This document shows, piece by piece, positions 28,107 through 37,098 of a stretch of 64,000 nucleotides of DNA. The notes beneath the pieces are model-generated. The model searched no databases. It was not told the origin of the DNA and saw only the letters and a list, made by a program, of their open reading frames with translations. The position numbers and the translations under genes are program-made. Positions within the stretch are counted from its first letter, which is position 1; each line of letters begins with the position of its first letter. The stretch comes from Roseiarcus sp963749715 (GTDB lineage: Bacteria > Pseudomonadota > Alphaproteobacteria > Rhizobiales > Beijerinckiaceae), in assembly GCA_963749715.1 (NCBI GenBank), contig CAVVNR010000007.1, positions 47,204-111,203 on the forward strand, in the 5' to 3' direction.

Positions 28107-28154
28107 ATCAAATCAAAATCTTAAGCAAATGCGGACGCTCGGGCGAGCGGCTGT

Positions 28155-28490
28155 CTAGTCCGAGAGCTGGACGATGCGGTTGGTGTTGAGGTCGACGATG
28201 GCGCGACGGCCGTTGATGACCACGCGCCCGTAACCAGGCCGATCCGACATCGGAGATGGAATCACGTCGGGCGGGAGCGTCTGACCCTGGACCGGGTCAC
28301 CGGCAACCGTGACGCGCGGGGCTCCGCCGACGGGCACGTTCGGCCCGGAGAGGCCCGACGAGGCCTTGGGCGACGGTGCGCCGAGGGCCGAGGACCCCGG
28401 CGGAGCGTAGACCCCCTTGAGCTGGTCCTGGGCGTAGCCAACAGATCCCAGCCCGAAAATGACCGCGACCGACAGGATAATGGCGCGCAT
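28155..28490 (-). CDS. small exported protein, DUF1236-like
   Basis: A 111-residue protein with an N-terminal signal peptide (MRAIILSVAVIFGLGSVGYA, cleaved before QDQ) and a Pro/Gly/Ser-rich middle. The C-terminus has VVINGRRAIVDLNTNRIVQ, a short beta motif seen in many exported alphaproteobacterial proteins of unknown role. The ATG at 28490 is preceded by GGAGATC at good spacing; a longer frame to 28589 has no such site. Function unknown. Confidence 0.7.
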   Translation of the reverse strand: MRAIILSVAVIFGLGSVGYAQDQLKGVYAPPGSSALGAPSPKASSGLSGPNVPVGGAPRVTVAGDPVQGQTLPPDVIPSPMSDRPGYGRVVINGRRAIVDLNTNRIVQLSD

Positions 28491-28588
28491 GTTGATCTCC
28501 GGAACCGCGGCTCCTCGAAAGGAAGACCATCGGGGCTTAAGCTTAACAAGCCGCCCCGATTGACGCCAGGAGCGGCTCGGGAATCGCA

Positions 28589-30301
28589 TCAGAGATGGGC
28601 GAGCCAGACGTCGAGCACGGCGCAGCGCCCCTCCTCGATCACGACCCGGAGACCTTCGGCGACGGCGGCTTCGACGTCTTCCGGGCGCTTGATGATGCGG
28701 GCATGGGCGCCGCCCGCGGCCGCCGCGATGCCGGAATAGTCCGGGGGAGGATCGAAGCTCAAGTCCAAATCCGCGGCGCGGCTGGCGAAGCCGTCCGGAT
28801 GAACGGCAAGGGTCGAGAACTTGGGCGCCTTCCAGCCGCGGTTGTTGAAAATGACCTGCAGAAACGGCGTTCGGTAGCGGCGCGCCATCCAGTGGACGGT
28901 GGACGGGGCGGAGAACATGTAGGAGCCGTCGCCGCTCATGACGACGAAGGTCCTGTCGGGAGCGGCGAGTTTCATCCCGATCGCCGCGCCGCCGCTCCAG
29001 CCCAGCGAGCTGCCGGCGATCCCGAACATCGTGTCAGGCTTCTCGCGCGCCATATGATCGCAGATCACATGGTTGTTGGTGATGCCCTCGTTGATCACGA
29101 CCGCATCGAGCCCGACCTGACGGCGCACGCACGCGGTCAGATATTCCGGCGTGACGACGTCTCCTCCCGGCGCCTCGAGGCGGGCAAGCTCGGCGTTTCG
29201 CTCGCGATGGCGCTTTGCGTAGTGACGGCGGCGGCGCTCGGCGGCCGCGTCATCGATCTCGACTTGATCGAGGCGAGCGTTCAACTGGCCGAGCGCGGTC
29301 GCCGCGTCGGCCCGATAGCATTGCCGCGCCTTGATATGCCAAAGCGGCGTCGATTGCTTCAGCGGGTCGACATCGATGATGGCGATCGCGGCATTGTCAT
29401 TGGGTTTGCTTACCGTCGGAACCCACGGCACGTCGCTATCGATCACCAGGATGAAATCGGCTTCCGCCAGCGCCCGGTTCTGGAACGGATGGCTCCAGTG
29501 ATTGCCCTGATAAAGCGGGTCGTTGTGCGGAAAGTTGACGACGCTCGGCACCAACTCCAGCACGCCTGCGCCGAGCCGGGCGCAGAAGCGCACGAGCTCG
29601 GTCACCGCGGCTTGATTGCGGCCGAGATAGGATGTGACGATCAGGGGCTTGGCGGCTTTTTGAATCGCGTCGACGAGACGGGCGACGGCGGCTTCGGCGA
29701 GCGGCGCCGGCGCGATCGGCGGCCAGTCGGCGACGTCGGCGGCAACGGGCTCGGTTTCCTGCTCCATCACTTCGCGGGCGCCGACGAGATAAACCGGCCC
29801 CTTGGGGTCGCTATGGGCGAATTGCAGCGATCGATGGACGATCTGCTTGACGTTGCGGGCCGTGCGAAGCTCGTTGTCGTACTTCATATATTGGCGGACG
29901 ATGCCGCGCTGATCGTAGACGTCCTGAATCCATTGGATGAATTCATTGCGGCTGCCCCTCGCTTCACCCTCTTGCGTGAACGGCGACAGCCCGGCGAAGA
30001 CGAACACTGGAACGCGGGCCTTGGCGGCATTGTGGACGGCGCCGCCGAGCGACTGCGTCCCGCAGTCGACATGAACCACGACCGCCTGGGCGCGGCCGGT
30101 CAGTAGCGCGTAGCCATAAGCGCAGCTCATCGCCACCATTTCGTTCGGACTGGTCACAACCGCAGGAATCGGCCGCTCTGAGGCGCGCGCCTCGGCGATG
30201 GCCTCGACCAGGGCCGGGTGGTCGCTGCCAAAATTGGCGAAGATGTAAGAGACGCCTGCTTCCTGGAGCGCCTCGAGCATCGCCGTGCTGGCCGTGTACA
30301 T
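28589..30301 (-). CDS. thiamine pyrophosphate-dependent enzyme, acetolactate-synthase-like
   Basis: A 570-residue member of the POX/AHAS/benzoylformate-decarboxylase superfamily. It has the three usual domains: the N-terminal PYR domain with the catalytic Glu region (TSPNEMVAMSCAYGYA, about 49-64), a central domain, and a C-terminal PP domain with the TPP motif GDGSYMFSAPSTVHWMARR. Not a housekeeping AHAS: there is no regulatory subunit gene, and motifs differ. It may decarboxylate or ligate 2-oxo acids. The start ATG at 30301 follows GGAGTCG. Downstream on the same strand after an HpcH/HpaI aldolase, which points to a 2-oxo-acid pathway. The substrate is unknown. Confidence 0.8.
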   Translation of the reverse strand: MYTASTAMLEALQEAGVSYIFANFGSDHPALVEAIAEARASERPIPAVVTSPNEMVAMSCAYGYALLTGRAQAVVVHVDCGTQSLGGAVHNAAKARVPVFVFAGLSPFTQEGEARGSRNEFIQWIQDVYDQRGIVRQYMKYDNELRTARNVKQIVHRSLQFAHSDPKGPVYLVGAREVMEQETEPVAADVADWPPIAPAPLAEAAVARLVDAIQKAAKPLIVTSYLGRNQAAVTELVRFCARLGAGVLELVPSVVNFPHNDPLYQGNHWSHPFQNRALAEADFILVIDSDVPWVPTVSKPNDNAAIAIIDVDPLKQSTPLWHIKARQCYRADAATALGQLNARLDQVEIDDAAAERRRRHYAKRHRERNAELARLEAPGGDVVTPEYLTACVRRQVGLDAVVINEGITNNHVICDHMAREKPDTMFGIAGSSLGWSGGAAIGMKLAAPDRTFVVMSGDGSYMFSAPSTVHWMARRYRTPFLQVIFNNRGWKAPKFSTLAVHPDGFASRAADLDLSFDPPPDYSGIAAAAGGAHARIIKRPEDVEAAVAEGLRVVIEEGRCAVLDVWLAHL

Positions 30302-30446
30302 TGGTTCGACTCCGACGCCTCTTCCAAGCCAATCCCAACCAAGATCCTGCAAAGACCGGCCAACCTCGGGGCAAAATACTTTTTCTTCGCCCGCGGCCAG
30401 CCTGGCAAGGGGCAACAATACCCGAGCGCCGGCCTGCCCGCGGCGG

Positions 30447-31226
30447 TCAGCGGCCGGGATTCCGGCTCCTGAACATTGCCGCGAGGCGTTCGGCCCCGCT
30501 CGCCAGCAATCCGATGTCCGAGCCGACGGCGACGAAAAGGCAGCCCTCCTCGATATAATGCTCCGCCAGTTGAACGTCGCCGGTCAGGATCCCGGGCACG
30601 CTGCCGGCGTCCTTGATCCGACGGATAGTCTTATCGATCGTTTTGACCATTTCGGGGTGATTGGGCTCGCCGAGATAGCCGAGAGCGGCGGAAAGGTCGC
30701 CCGGCCCGACAAACACGCCGTCGACGCCCTCGACCTGCGCGATCCGTTCGAGGTTCTCAAGGCCGCGCCTCGTCTCCACCTGCAAGAGAACGCAGATCTC
30801 GGCGTTGGCGGCTGCGTGGTAGCCTTTGATCCTGCCGTAGCGCGACGCGCGCGCCTGCGACGCAAAGCCGCGGAAGCCTTGCGGAGGATAGCGGGTCGCC
30901 ATGACTGCGCGCTTCGCTTCCTCCTCGGTCTCGATGTAGGGAATGAGAAGCGACTGCGCGCCGATGTCGAGCAGGCGCTTGATGATCACGAAATCGTTCC
31001 AGGCCGGCCGGACGACGGCGTGCGCCATCCCGCCGCTCATCGCCTGAAGCTGGGTCAGCACCATCGGCACTTCGTTCGGCGCGTGTTCGGTGTCGAGGAG
31101 AATCCAGTCGAACCCCGAACCGGCGAGGATTTCGGCGGCCAGATGACTCGACAGGCTGTGCCACAGCCCGATCTGCAGCCGGCCGGACTTCAGCGCCTGC
31201 TTGAAAGGGTTGACGAGGCTGTCCAT
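30447..31226 (-). CDS. HpcH/HpaI-type class II aldolase
   Basis: A 259-residue metal-dependent aldolase of the HpcH/HpaI family, which splits 2-oxo-3-deoxy acids or 4-hydroxy-2-oxoheptanedioate into pyruvate and an aldehyde. Visible markers are GLWHSLSSHLAAEILAGSGFDWILLDTEHAP, the metal Glu in LLQVETRRGLEN and the metal Asp in VGPGDLSAALG. I choose the ATG at 31226 (MDSLVNPFKQ). The neighbour upstream is a sugar-acid dehydratase with TRAP transporter and the neighbour downstream a TPP enzyme, so a keto-deoxy sugar-acid role is plausible. Confidence 0.9.
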   Translation of the reverse strand: MDSLVNPFKQALKSGRLQIGLWHSLSSHLAAEILAGSGFDWILLDTEHAPNEVPMVLTQLQAMSGGMAHAVVRPAWNDFVIIKRLLDIGAQSLLIPYIETEEEAKRAVMATRYPPQGFRGFASQARASRYGRIKGYHAAANAEICVLLQVETRRGLENLERIAQVEGVDGVFVGPGDLSAALGYLGEPNHPEMVKTIDKTIRRIKDAGSVPGILTGDVQLAEHYIEEGCLFVAVGSDIGLLASGAERLAAMFRSRNPGR

Positions 31227-31314
31227 CGCGCTTGCGCCTAAGACCCGGTTAAGGCCTGAACGTCTGGAAATCGCGGTCGAATATATCAGGGAGCCTGCCG
31301 CCGAGAGGGTTGAA

Positions 31315-31587
31315 TTAGCGCATGCGCGCGATTCCGGGATGATGTGTGCCGCCTTTTCCGCCGCTTTGCATGAGCTCATCGTACAATCGATCGATTTCGC
31401 GGGCGTCGTTTGGGGGTACGTCCGTATCGCCCAATGCTTTCAGTTCGTTCTGGGTTGGCTGGTGCTTGATCCCGTTCTCAATCGGCCCAGCCAGACGAAG
31501 CGATGGCGGCTCCTGGGCAACTCCCCGCTGCGCCAGAAACGACAGCGCCGCTACCAGCGCCAGGGCAAAGAGAGTTCTGTGCGACAT
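31315..31587 (-). CDS. small exported protein of unknown function
   Basis: A 90-residue protein with a signal peptide (MSHRTLFALALVAALSFLAQRGVA) and a mature part of about 65 residues rich in polar residues. No family recognised. The start at 31587 follows GGGGAGCC; longer frames to 31785 have no ribosome site. The 31588-31909 stretch upstream contains two perfect hairpins and no other gene. Confidence 0.55.
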   Translation of the reverse strand: MSHRTLFALALVAALSFLAQRGVAQEPPSLRLAGPIENGIKHQPTQNELKALGDTDVPPNDAREIDRLYDELMQSGGKGGTHHPGIARMR

Positions 31588-31808
31588 TTGTGGGGCTCCC
31601 CGACCCGATTGAGCGGCGATCTCCTGGCGAGCTATGAACGGCGCGTAAAACCTTGGACTCCAGAAATCATACAGGCTTCCCTCTCTCAAGCGAAGTCCCG
31701 CGCGATCCACGCGATCGATCGGCTCAACTTTTCGAAAATAAGCGCTCCAGGGCCACGGCTGCATGCTCAAGCCGCTCAGCGACACCGACCTGCGCTATGC
31801 GCTCGAAG

Positions 31809-31835
31809 CTGCTGCTTGCCAAGGGCAAGCAGCAG
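31809..31835. repeat. perfect hairpin, 12-bp stem
   Basis: CTGCTGCTTGCC (31809-31820) and GGCAAGCAGCAG (31824-31835) are exact inverted repeats with a three-base loop AAG. There is no T tract in either direction, so this is not a typical terminator. It lies in a 322-base gene-free stretch with a second hairpin close by. Confidence 0.7.
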
Positions 31836-31849
31836 GGGCGACGCCATTA

Positions 31850-31869
31850 CGCAAATTTCCTAATTTGCG
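31850..31869. repeat. perfect hairpin, 8-bp stem
   Basis: CGCAAATT (31850-31857) and AATTTGCG (31862-31869) are exact inverted repeats with a four-base loop TCCT. It is 14 bases from the first hairpin and 40 bases before the 3' end of the HAD remnant. Its function is unknown; a two-hairpin arrangement can mark the edge of an inserted element or a 3' mRNA end. Confidence 0.65.
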
Positions 31870-31909
31870 CGCAGCTCCATCTGCGAAGCGAACTCCGTCA
31901 TCGCGGCGA

Positions 31910-32251
31910 TCAAAACACAACGTTCCAATCGCGCTTCATGCTCACGACGGTGATGCCGTAGGTTTCAGCCTTGTCGAGCGCCTCGGACAACGGGCTCAAT
32001 CTGAACTCCCGGTCGTAGGCCGCCTCGCGGGCTGCGTCGTCGTGGTGGAGGAGCAGCGCGAGTCGAGGTCCTGAGCCGGACTTCGTGTAACGCATCATGC
32101 CGAGATCGCCGTCGGAATTGCCGAACGCCAACAGAGGTCTGCGGCCGATGTGCAGGCCAATGTTCAGCGCCTTCACTTCCCGGTCCTCAAAGCTGTTGAG
32201 CTCGGCAGCTTTACGAGCGAGACCCGATTGTCTCTCTCGGAAGGAGCTCAA
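31910..32251 (-). pseudogene. 3' remnant of a HAD-superfamily phosphatase gene
   Basis: The C-terminal part of a haloacid-dehalogenase-like hydrolase, about 85-110 residues of a protein normally about 300-350 long. Motif IV is clear: RRPLLAFGNSDGDLGMMRY, and the C-terminus GITVVSMKRDW is the typical one. The nucleophile motif I (DxDxT) and motifs II-III are missing; upstream DNA to 32314 does not encode them in any frame. It is a 5'-deleted gene, not a frameshift. It abuts the dehydratase/TRAP operon. Confidence 0.75.
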
Positions 32252-32314
32252 GGCGCTGACGCTCTGAGGCGGGACAAACGTGTTTTCCAGCGGCTCCCGA
32301 TCGCGGTTGCGTCC

Positions 32315-34045
32315 TTAGTGGATTTCCGGCTCCGGCGTCGGCGCGGTCCCTTCCAGAAAATCGAAGTCGCAGCCTTCGTTGGCCTGACTCACGTGCTCCG
32401 AGAACAGGCGGCCGTAGCCGCGGGCATAGCGGGGTGCGGGCTTGCGCCAGGCGGCGCGGCGGCGGGCGAGCTCGTCGTCGCTCACGTTCAGGGTCAGGCG
32501 GCGGGCGGGAATGTCGAGCTCGATCACGTCGCCGTCGCGCACCAGCGCCAGCGGGCCGCCGACAAAGGACTCGGGGGCGACGTGCAGCACGCAGGCGCCG
32601 TAGCTGGTGCCGCTCATGCGCGCGTCCGAAACCCGCACCATGTCGCGCACGCCCCTGGCAAGCAGCTTCTTCGGGATCGGCAATTGGCCCCATTCCGGCA
32701 TGCCGGGCGCGCCGATTGGCCCGGCGTGCTGCAAGACGAGGACCGAATTCTCGTCGACATCGAGATCGGGGGCGTCGACGCGGGCCCCCATGTCATTGTA
32801 GTCCTGGAACACCACCGCCTTTCCCGCATGCTTGTGCAGGCGGGTCTCGGCGGCGGGCGGTTTGATGATCGCGCCGTCCGGGGCGAGGTTGCCGCGCAGA
32901 ATCGCGAGGCTGTCGGAGGCGACCAGCGGGTTGTTCAGCGGCCGGATGACGTCTTGATTATAGACGCGCGCGTGCGCAACATTGTCGCCGATCGCGGCGC
33001 CGTTCACGGTGCGCGCGCCGACTTTCAGCCGGCCGCCGACCGCCAATTGCTTGAGCACGGCTGGCAAGCCGCCGGCGTAATAGAAGTCCTCCATCAGATA
33101 CGCGCCTGAAGGGCGGATGTTGGCGAGGAGCGGCGTCTCCCGCGCGAGCTGGTCGAATGTCTCGAGATCGAGCTCAAGACCGGCGCGGCGCGCGAGCGCG
33201 ATCAGATGCACGACGGCATTAGTCGAGCCGCCGATCGCCAACACCGCGGCGACGGCGTTATGGATCGAATCCCTGCTGATGAGATCGGACGGCTTGAGGT
33301 CGTCCCACACCATGTCGACGCTGCGCTTGCCGGTCATTGCCGCCATGACCGCATGGCGCGAATCGGCGGCGGGGATCGACGCGGCGCCGGGCAATGTCAT
33401 GCCGAGCGCCTCGGCGGCGCTGGTCATGGTCGAGGCGGTGCCCATGGTCATGCAATGGCCGGGGGAGCGGGCGATGCCCTGCTCGATTTCCTCCCAGTCC
33501 TGAGCGCTGATCGCGCCGGCGCGGAGTTCCGCCCAATATTTCCAGACGTCGCTGCCCGAGCCCAGCGCTTGGCCGCGCCATGAGCCGCGCAGCATCGGCC
33601 CGCCGGGCATGAAGATCGCCGGCAGGTTCATCGAGATTGCGCCCATCAACAGCGCGGGCGTCGTCTTGTCGCAGCCGCCCATCAAGACCGCGCCGTCGGC
33701 GGGGTAGGAACGCAGCGCCTCCTCGGTCTCCATCGCCAGGAAGTTGCGATACATCATCGTCGTCGGCTTCTGGAACGGCTCGCTGAGCGTCATCGCCGGC
33801 AATTCGACCGGGAAGCCTCCCGCTTCCCAAACGCCGCGCTTCACCTCCTCGACCCGCTGCTTGAAATGGGAGTGGCAGGGATTGATGTCGCTCCAGGTGT
33901 TGATGATCGCGATCACCGGCTTCCCGGCATAATCGGAGCGGTGATAGCCCATCTGCGCGGTGCGCGAGCGATGGCCGAACGCGCGCAAATCGTTCACCCC
34001 GTACCAGCGATGACTGCGAAGGTCTTCGGGCCGTTTGCGCGACAT
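32315..34045 (-). CDS. IlvD/Edd-family sugar-acid dehydratase (L-arabonate dehydratase-like)
   Basis: A 576-residue iron-sulfur dehydratase. The cluster cysteines are in DINPCHSHFK, GGCDKTTPALLMGA and GHCMTMGTASTM. The N-terminal segment SHRWYGVNDLRAFGHRSRTAQMGY and the PADGAVLMGG region favour the sugar-acid subgroup (L-arabonate, D-xylonate or related) over branched-chain dihydroxyacid dehydratase. It would convert an aldonate to a 2-keto-3-deoxyaldonate, the kind of compound split by HpcH/HpaI aldolases like that at 30447. Start at ATG 34045 after AAAGGACG. A TRAP importer follows upstream, on the same strand, likely for its substrate. Confidence 0.88.
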   Translation of the reverse strand: MSRKRPEDLRSHRWYGVNDLRAFGHRSRTAQMGYHRSDYAGKPVIAIINTWSDINPCHSHFKQRVEEVKRGVWEAGGFPVELPAMTLSEPFQKPTTMMYRNFLAMETEEALRSYPADGAVLMGGCDKTTPALLMGAISMNLPAIFMPGGPMLRGSWRGQALGSGSDVWKYWAELRAGAISAQDWEEIEQGIARSPGHCMTMGTASTMTSAAEALGMTLPGAASIPAADSRHAVMAAMTGKRSVDMVWDDLKPSDLISRDSIHNAVAAVLAIGGSTNAVVHLIALARRAGLELDLETFDQLARETPLLANIRPSGAYLMEDFYYAGGLPAVLKQLAVGGRLKVGARTVNGAAIGDNVAHARVYNQDVIRPLNNPLVASDSLAILRGNLAPDGAIIKPPAAETRLHKHAGKAVVFQDYNDMGARVDAPDLDVDENSVLVLQHAGPIGAPGMPEWGQLPIPKKLLARGVRDMVRVSDARMSGTSYGACVLHVAPESFVGGPLALVRDGDVIELDIPARRLTLNVSDDELARRRAAWRKPAPRYARGYGRLFSEHVSQANEGCDFDFLEGTAPTPEPEIH

Positions 34046-34075
34046 CGTCGTTCGTCCTTTCACGGATGGCTCAGT

Positions 34076-35374
34076 TTACATGAGGCTCGGCAGCGTGAGG
34101 GCGATCGCGGGAAACGCGATCAGGATCACGAGCCGCAGGATGTCGGTCGCGATGAACGGCACGACGCCCTTGAAGATCGTCGCGAAGCTGATGTCCTTGA
34201 CCGCGGTCTTGATGACGAACACATTCATGCCCACCGGCGGATGGATCAAGCCGAGTTCGACGGTCATGACGATGATGATTCCAAACCAGATGGGATCGAA
34301 GCCCAGCGCCGTCACCACCGGGAAGACGATCGGCACCGTCAGGATGATCATCGCCATCGCGTCCATGAGGCAGCCCAGCGCCAAATACATCAGCATGATC
34401 AGGGCAAGCACGCCGTAGCGGCCGACGCCGAGGCCGGTGAGGAACTCGGTCACGTGTTGCGGCGTCTGGGTGACGGTGAGGAAATAGCCGAACAAGAGCG
34501 CGCCGATGAGAACGGTGAAGACCGCCGCGGCGGTGCGGGTGGCCTGCAGCAGCGCGGCGCGCACGCCGGCGGGCTTGAGCCGGCCGCGAGCGACCGAGAT
34601 GAGGAAAGCGCCGCAGGCGCCAACTCCGCCCGCTTCGGTCGGGGTGAACAGGCCGCCGTAAAGCCCGCCGATCACGAACGCGAACAGCGCCAGCGCGGCC
34701 CAAACCTCGCGCAGCGCCTTGAGACGCTCGCGCCAGTCGCTGCGCGGGCCGGCCGGCAGAAAGCCGGGCCTGACGAGGCCGATGGCCGCGATTGTCAGCA
34801 TGTACATCGAGACGGCGAGCATTCCCGGCAGAATGCCGGCGATGAACAGTTTGCCGATGTCCTGCTGGGTGATCAGGCCGTAGACGGCCAGCACCGTCGA
34901 AGGCGGAAAGATCGCGCCGAGCGTTCCGCCGGCGGCGATCACGCCGGCTGCGAAGGATTGGGGATAGGCGTAGCGCCGCATCTCGGGGTAGGCGACGGTG
35001 GCGAAGGTCGCCGCGGTCGCGACCGACGAACCGCTGATCGCGGCGAAGCCGGCGCAGGCGGCGATGGTCGCGAGGCCCAGGCCGCCCCGCCAATGTCCGA
35101 CAAAACTGTTGGCCGCGCGGAACAGTTCGCGGCTCATGCCGGAAGCGGAAACGAACGCGCCCATCAGGAGGAACATCGGGATCACCCCGAAGGTGTAATC
35201 GGTGACCGTGCGCATCGATGTCTGCCCGACCATCTTCAGCGCCGGCCCCGTGCCGACGATCGCGCCATAGCCGGTCACGCCGACGAGGCCCATCGCCATC
35301 CCGACCGGAACGCGCATGAGAATCAGCCCGAACAGCGCGACAAAACCGAGGACGGCCGCCGCGTCGGAATTCAT
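34076..35374 (-). CDS. dctM: TRAP transporter large permease (DctM)
   Basis: A 432-residue inner-membrane protein with about 12 transmembrane helices. Typical TRAP-M segments are present: FGLILMRVPVGMAMGLVG at the start, NSFVGHWRGGLGLATI, and the HPPVGMNVFVIK region near the end. The start ATG at 35374 is ten bases after the DctQ stop, with GAGGCGAG as ribosome site. It uses a sodium gradient to import a carboxylate caught by the DctP protein. The dehydratase gene is 30 bases downstream. Confidence 0.94.
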   Translation of the reverse strand: MNSDAAAVLGFVALFGLILMRVPVGMAMGLVGVTGYGAIVGTGPALKMVGQTSMRTVTDYTFGVIPMFLLMGAFVSASGMSRELFRAANSFVGHWRGGLGLATIAACAGFAAISGSSVATAATFATVAYPEMRRYAYPQSFAAGVIAAGGTLGAIFPPSTVLAVYGLITQQDIGKLFIAGILPGMLAVSMYMLTIAAIGLVRPGFLPAGPRSDWRERLKALREVWAALALFAFVIGGLYGGLFTPTEAGGVGACGAFLISVARGRLKPAGVRAALLQATRTAAAVFTVLIGALLFGYFLTVTQTPQHVTEFLTGLGVGRYGVLALIMLMYLALGCLMDAMAMIILTVPIVFPVVTALGFDPIWFGIIIVMTVELGLIHPPVGMNVFVIKTAVKDISFATIFKGVVPFIATDILRLVILIAFPAIALTLPSLM

Positions 35375-35384
35375 GGCGCTCGCC

Positions 35385-35930
35385 TCATTCCAGCGCCTTG
35401 GCGATCGGGTCGGGGGCAAGTTTCTCGGGGTGGGAAATGAGCCGGTAGGTGCGCACGGCGATGAGGATGACAGCGGAGACGTCGCCCGCCCAGGCGACGG
35501 CGAAGAACGGCCAGGTCGGCAGATGAAGATCGTAGGTCAGGACGTGGTCGGCCCGGGTCGTGCGCACCTTGTCGAACAGCATCGCGGTCTGAACGGTCAC
35601 CACGAACAACAGCACCAGGGTCGCGAACACGTCGATTGCGCGTTTTCCGCGCGGGCCGGCCGCGGCCCAGATGAGGTCGACGGTGATGTGGCCGCCGCGA
35701 TAGCTGGTCGCCGCAATGCCCCAGAAGATCAGGATGCCGAGCAAGAGGCGACCGAAGTCGTAGGAATCGGGGATCGACGCGTTGAACAGATAGCGGAGCA
35801 AGACGGAGACGAAAATGTCGATCGCGACAAGGCCGATGAAGCCGGCGGCCGCAAGCTCGATGCCGTCGATGAAGCCATCCATCGCGTTGGCGTTCATCCC
35901 GGCGCCCCGCCGAGGCTCGGCCCCGGTCAT
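35385..35930 (-). CDS. dctQ: TRAP transporter small permease (DctQ)
   Basis: A 181-residue four-helix membrane protein. The pattern FVSVLLRYLFNASIPDSYDFGRLLLGILIFWGIA followed by YRGGHITVDLIW is characteristic of TRAP-Q subunits. It begins at 35930, overlapping the DctP stop by ATGA, and forms the membrane complex with DctM. Two more start codons lie just inside (Met at residues 12 and 17), so the exact N-terminus is not certain. Confidence 0.92.
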   Translation of the reverse strand: MTGAEPRRGAGMNANAMDGFIDGIELAAAGFIGLVAIDIFVSVLLRYLFNASIPDSYDFGRLLLGILIFWGIAATSYRGGHITVDLIWAAAGPRGKRAIDVFATLVLLFVVTVQTAMLFDKVRTTRADHVLTYDLHLPTWPFFAVAWAGDVSAVILIAVRTYRLISHPEKLAPDPIAKALE

Positions 35931-36997
35931 GGTCCGGCGCCGTATTTCGCGATTGCCGCGTTGAGCTCGGCGAGCGCGGCGTCGGGATCGGCGCCAGCCT
36001 GCTTCACCGCCGCCGCCCAACTCGCCTTGAGCGGCTTGACTGTGTTTCGCCACGCCTGCATCTGCTCCGAAGTGAGCTTGTAAACCTCGTGGCTGGGATC
36101 GGCTCTCATCTTCTCGCGCCCCGCGGCCTCGAAGTCGCCCCAGGGGCCAGCAAGCTTCACCGCCCATTCGGTCGAGCAATGATCGTCCATGACCGCCTTC
36201 TGCGCCGGGCTCAGCGACTCGTATTTGTCCTTGTTCATCGAGAAGGTGAACACGGTCGTATAGAGCGCCGCGTCGATGTGGTACTTCACCGCCTTGTCGA
36301 TGCCGAACAGATAGAGCGAACCCCAGGGGAAGGTGATCGCGTCGGCCACTCCGCGCTCGAGAACCTCGCGCGCCTCCGGCGCCGAGGCCTGGACGTTCGT
36401 GCCGCCGAGCGTTTTCACCAGCTCGGCGATTGTGCTCTGCGCCGGGCGGACCTTCACGCCCTTGAGATCCTCCGGCGTGACAATTTTCTTCCGCGCGTGC
36501 AGCGCGCCGGGATCGTGAATGAAGGCGAGACAAAAATGCGTGTCTTTCATCTCCGTCGGAGCATATTTGCGATACCATGAGTTGAGCGCCGCCGTGCCCT
36601 TGCGCGCGTCGCCGAACGTAAACGGCATCTGGCCGATGGCGATGATCGGGAAGCGCCCCGGCTGATAGCCGGGGTTGACATAGGTGATGTCGGCGATGTC
36701 GTCGCGCGCCATGTCGTAATGATCGAACGCCTTGCCGAGCTGTTCGGACGGAAAGATCGTGATCTTGATTGTCCCATTGGAGGCCTTGGCGATATCGTCC
36801 GCCCATGCCTTTGCCACCCCTGTCAGCGGGTGCGCGGGCGGAACCCAAAGCGAGAGCCTGAGGTCGACCTCCTTGTCCTGAGCGAGCGCAGGACCGGCGG
36901 CGCCTTCAGCGAGACCAAGAACGAGCGTGAGCGCCGGGACGGCGCAGAGACGGAGAATCGCACCAAGGCGCGGCCGGAAAGCAGCCAGTCTCGTCAT
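35927..36997 (-). CDS. dctP: TRAP transporter substrate-binding protein (DctP)
   Basis: A 356-residue periplasmic receptor. The signal peptide is about residues 1-40 (ending PALAQDKEVD). The DctP fold signatures include ARKKIVTPEDLKGVKVRPAQS and PWGSLYLFG. A strong site GGGAGGAAC precedes the ATG at 36997. It is the first gene of the dctPQM-dehydratase operon; the ligand is expected to be a sugar acid or other organic acid matching the dehydratase. The promoter must lie in the 101 bases before the divergent DJ-1 remnant. Confidence 0.93.
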   Translation of the reverse strand: MTRLAAFRPRLGAILRLCAVPALTLVLGLAEGAAGPALAQDKEVDLRLSLWVPPAHPLTGVAKAWADDIAKASNGTIKITIFPSEQLGKAFDHYDMARDDIADITYVNPGYQPGRFPIIAIGQMPFTFGDARKGTAALNSWYRKYAPTEMKDTHFCLAFIHDPGALHARKKIVTPEDLKGVKVRPAQSTIAELVKTLGGTNVQASAPEAREVLERGVADAITFPWGSLYLFGIDKAVKYHIDAALYTTVFTFSMNKDKYESLSPAQKAVMDDHCSTEWAVKLAGPWGDFEAAGREKMRADPSHEVYKLTSEQMQAWRNTVKPLKASWAAAVKQAGADPDAALAELNAAIAKYGAGP

Positions 36998-37098
36998 GTT
37001 CCTCCCAACCTCTCCGCCATTCATATGGTTGTCTGACCATCTCGCAGGCGCGGACGCCGATCGTCAAGCGAGTCGACACGCGTTGTAGCGGCGGATCG

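Noticed and set aside
27961..28107. N-terminal extension of the nuclease-like gene reading MASRKGIEPLTPG
   Set aside because: This is the translated reverse strand of tRNA-Arg, a familiar annotation artefact; the real start is near 27960.
34076..35440. Plus-strand frame of about 450-520 codons across the TRAP and dehydratase genes
   Set aside because: Extreme bias to Asp, Arg, Gly and Glu, antisense to DctM.
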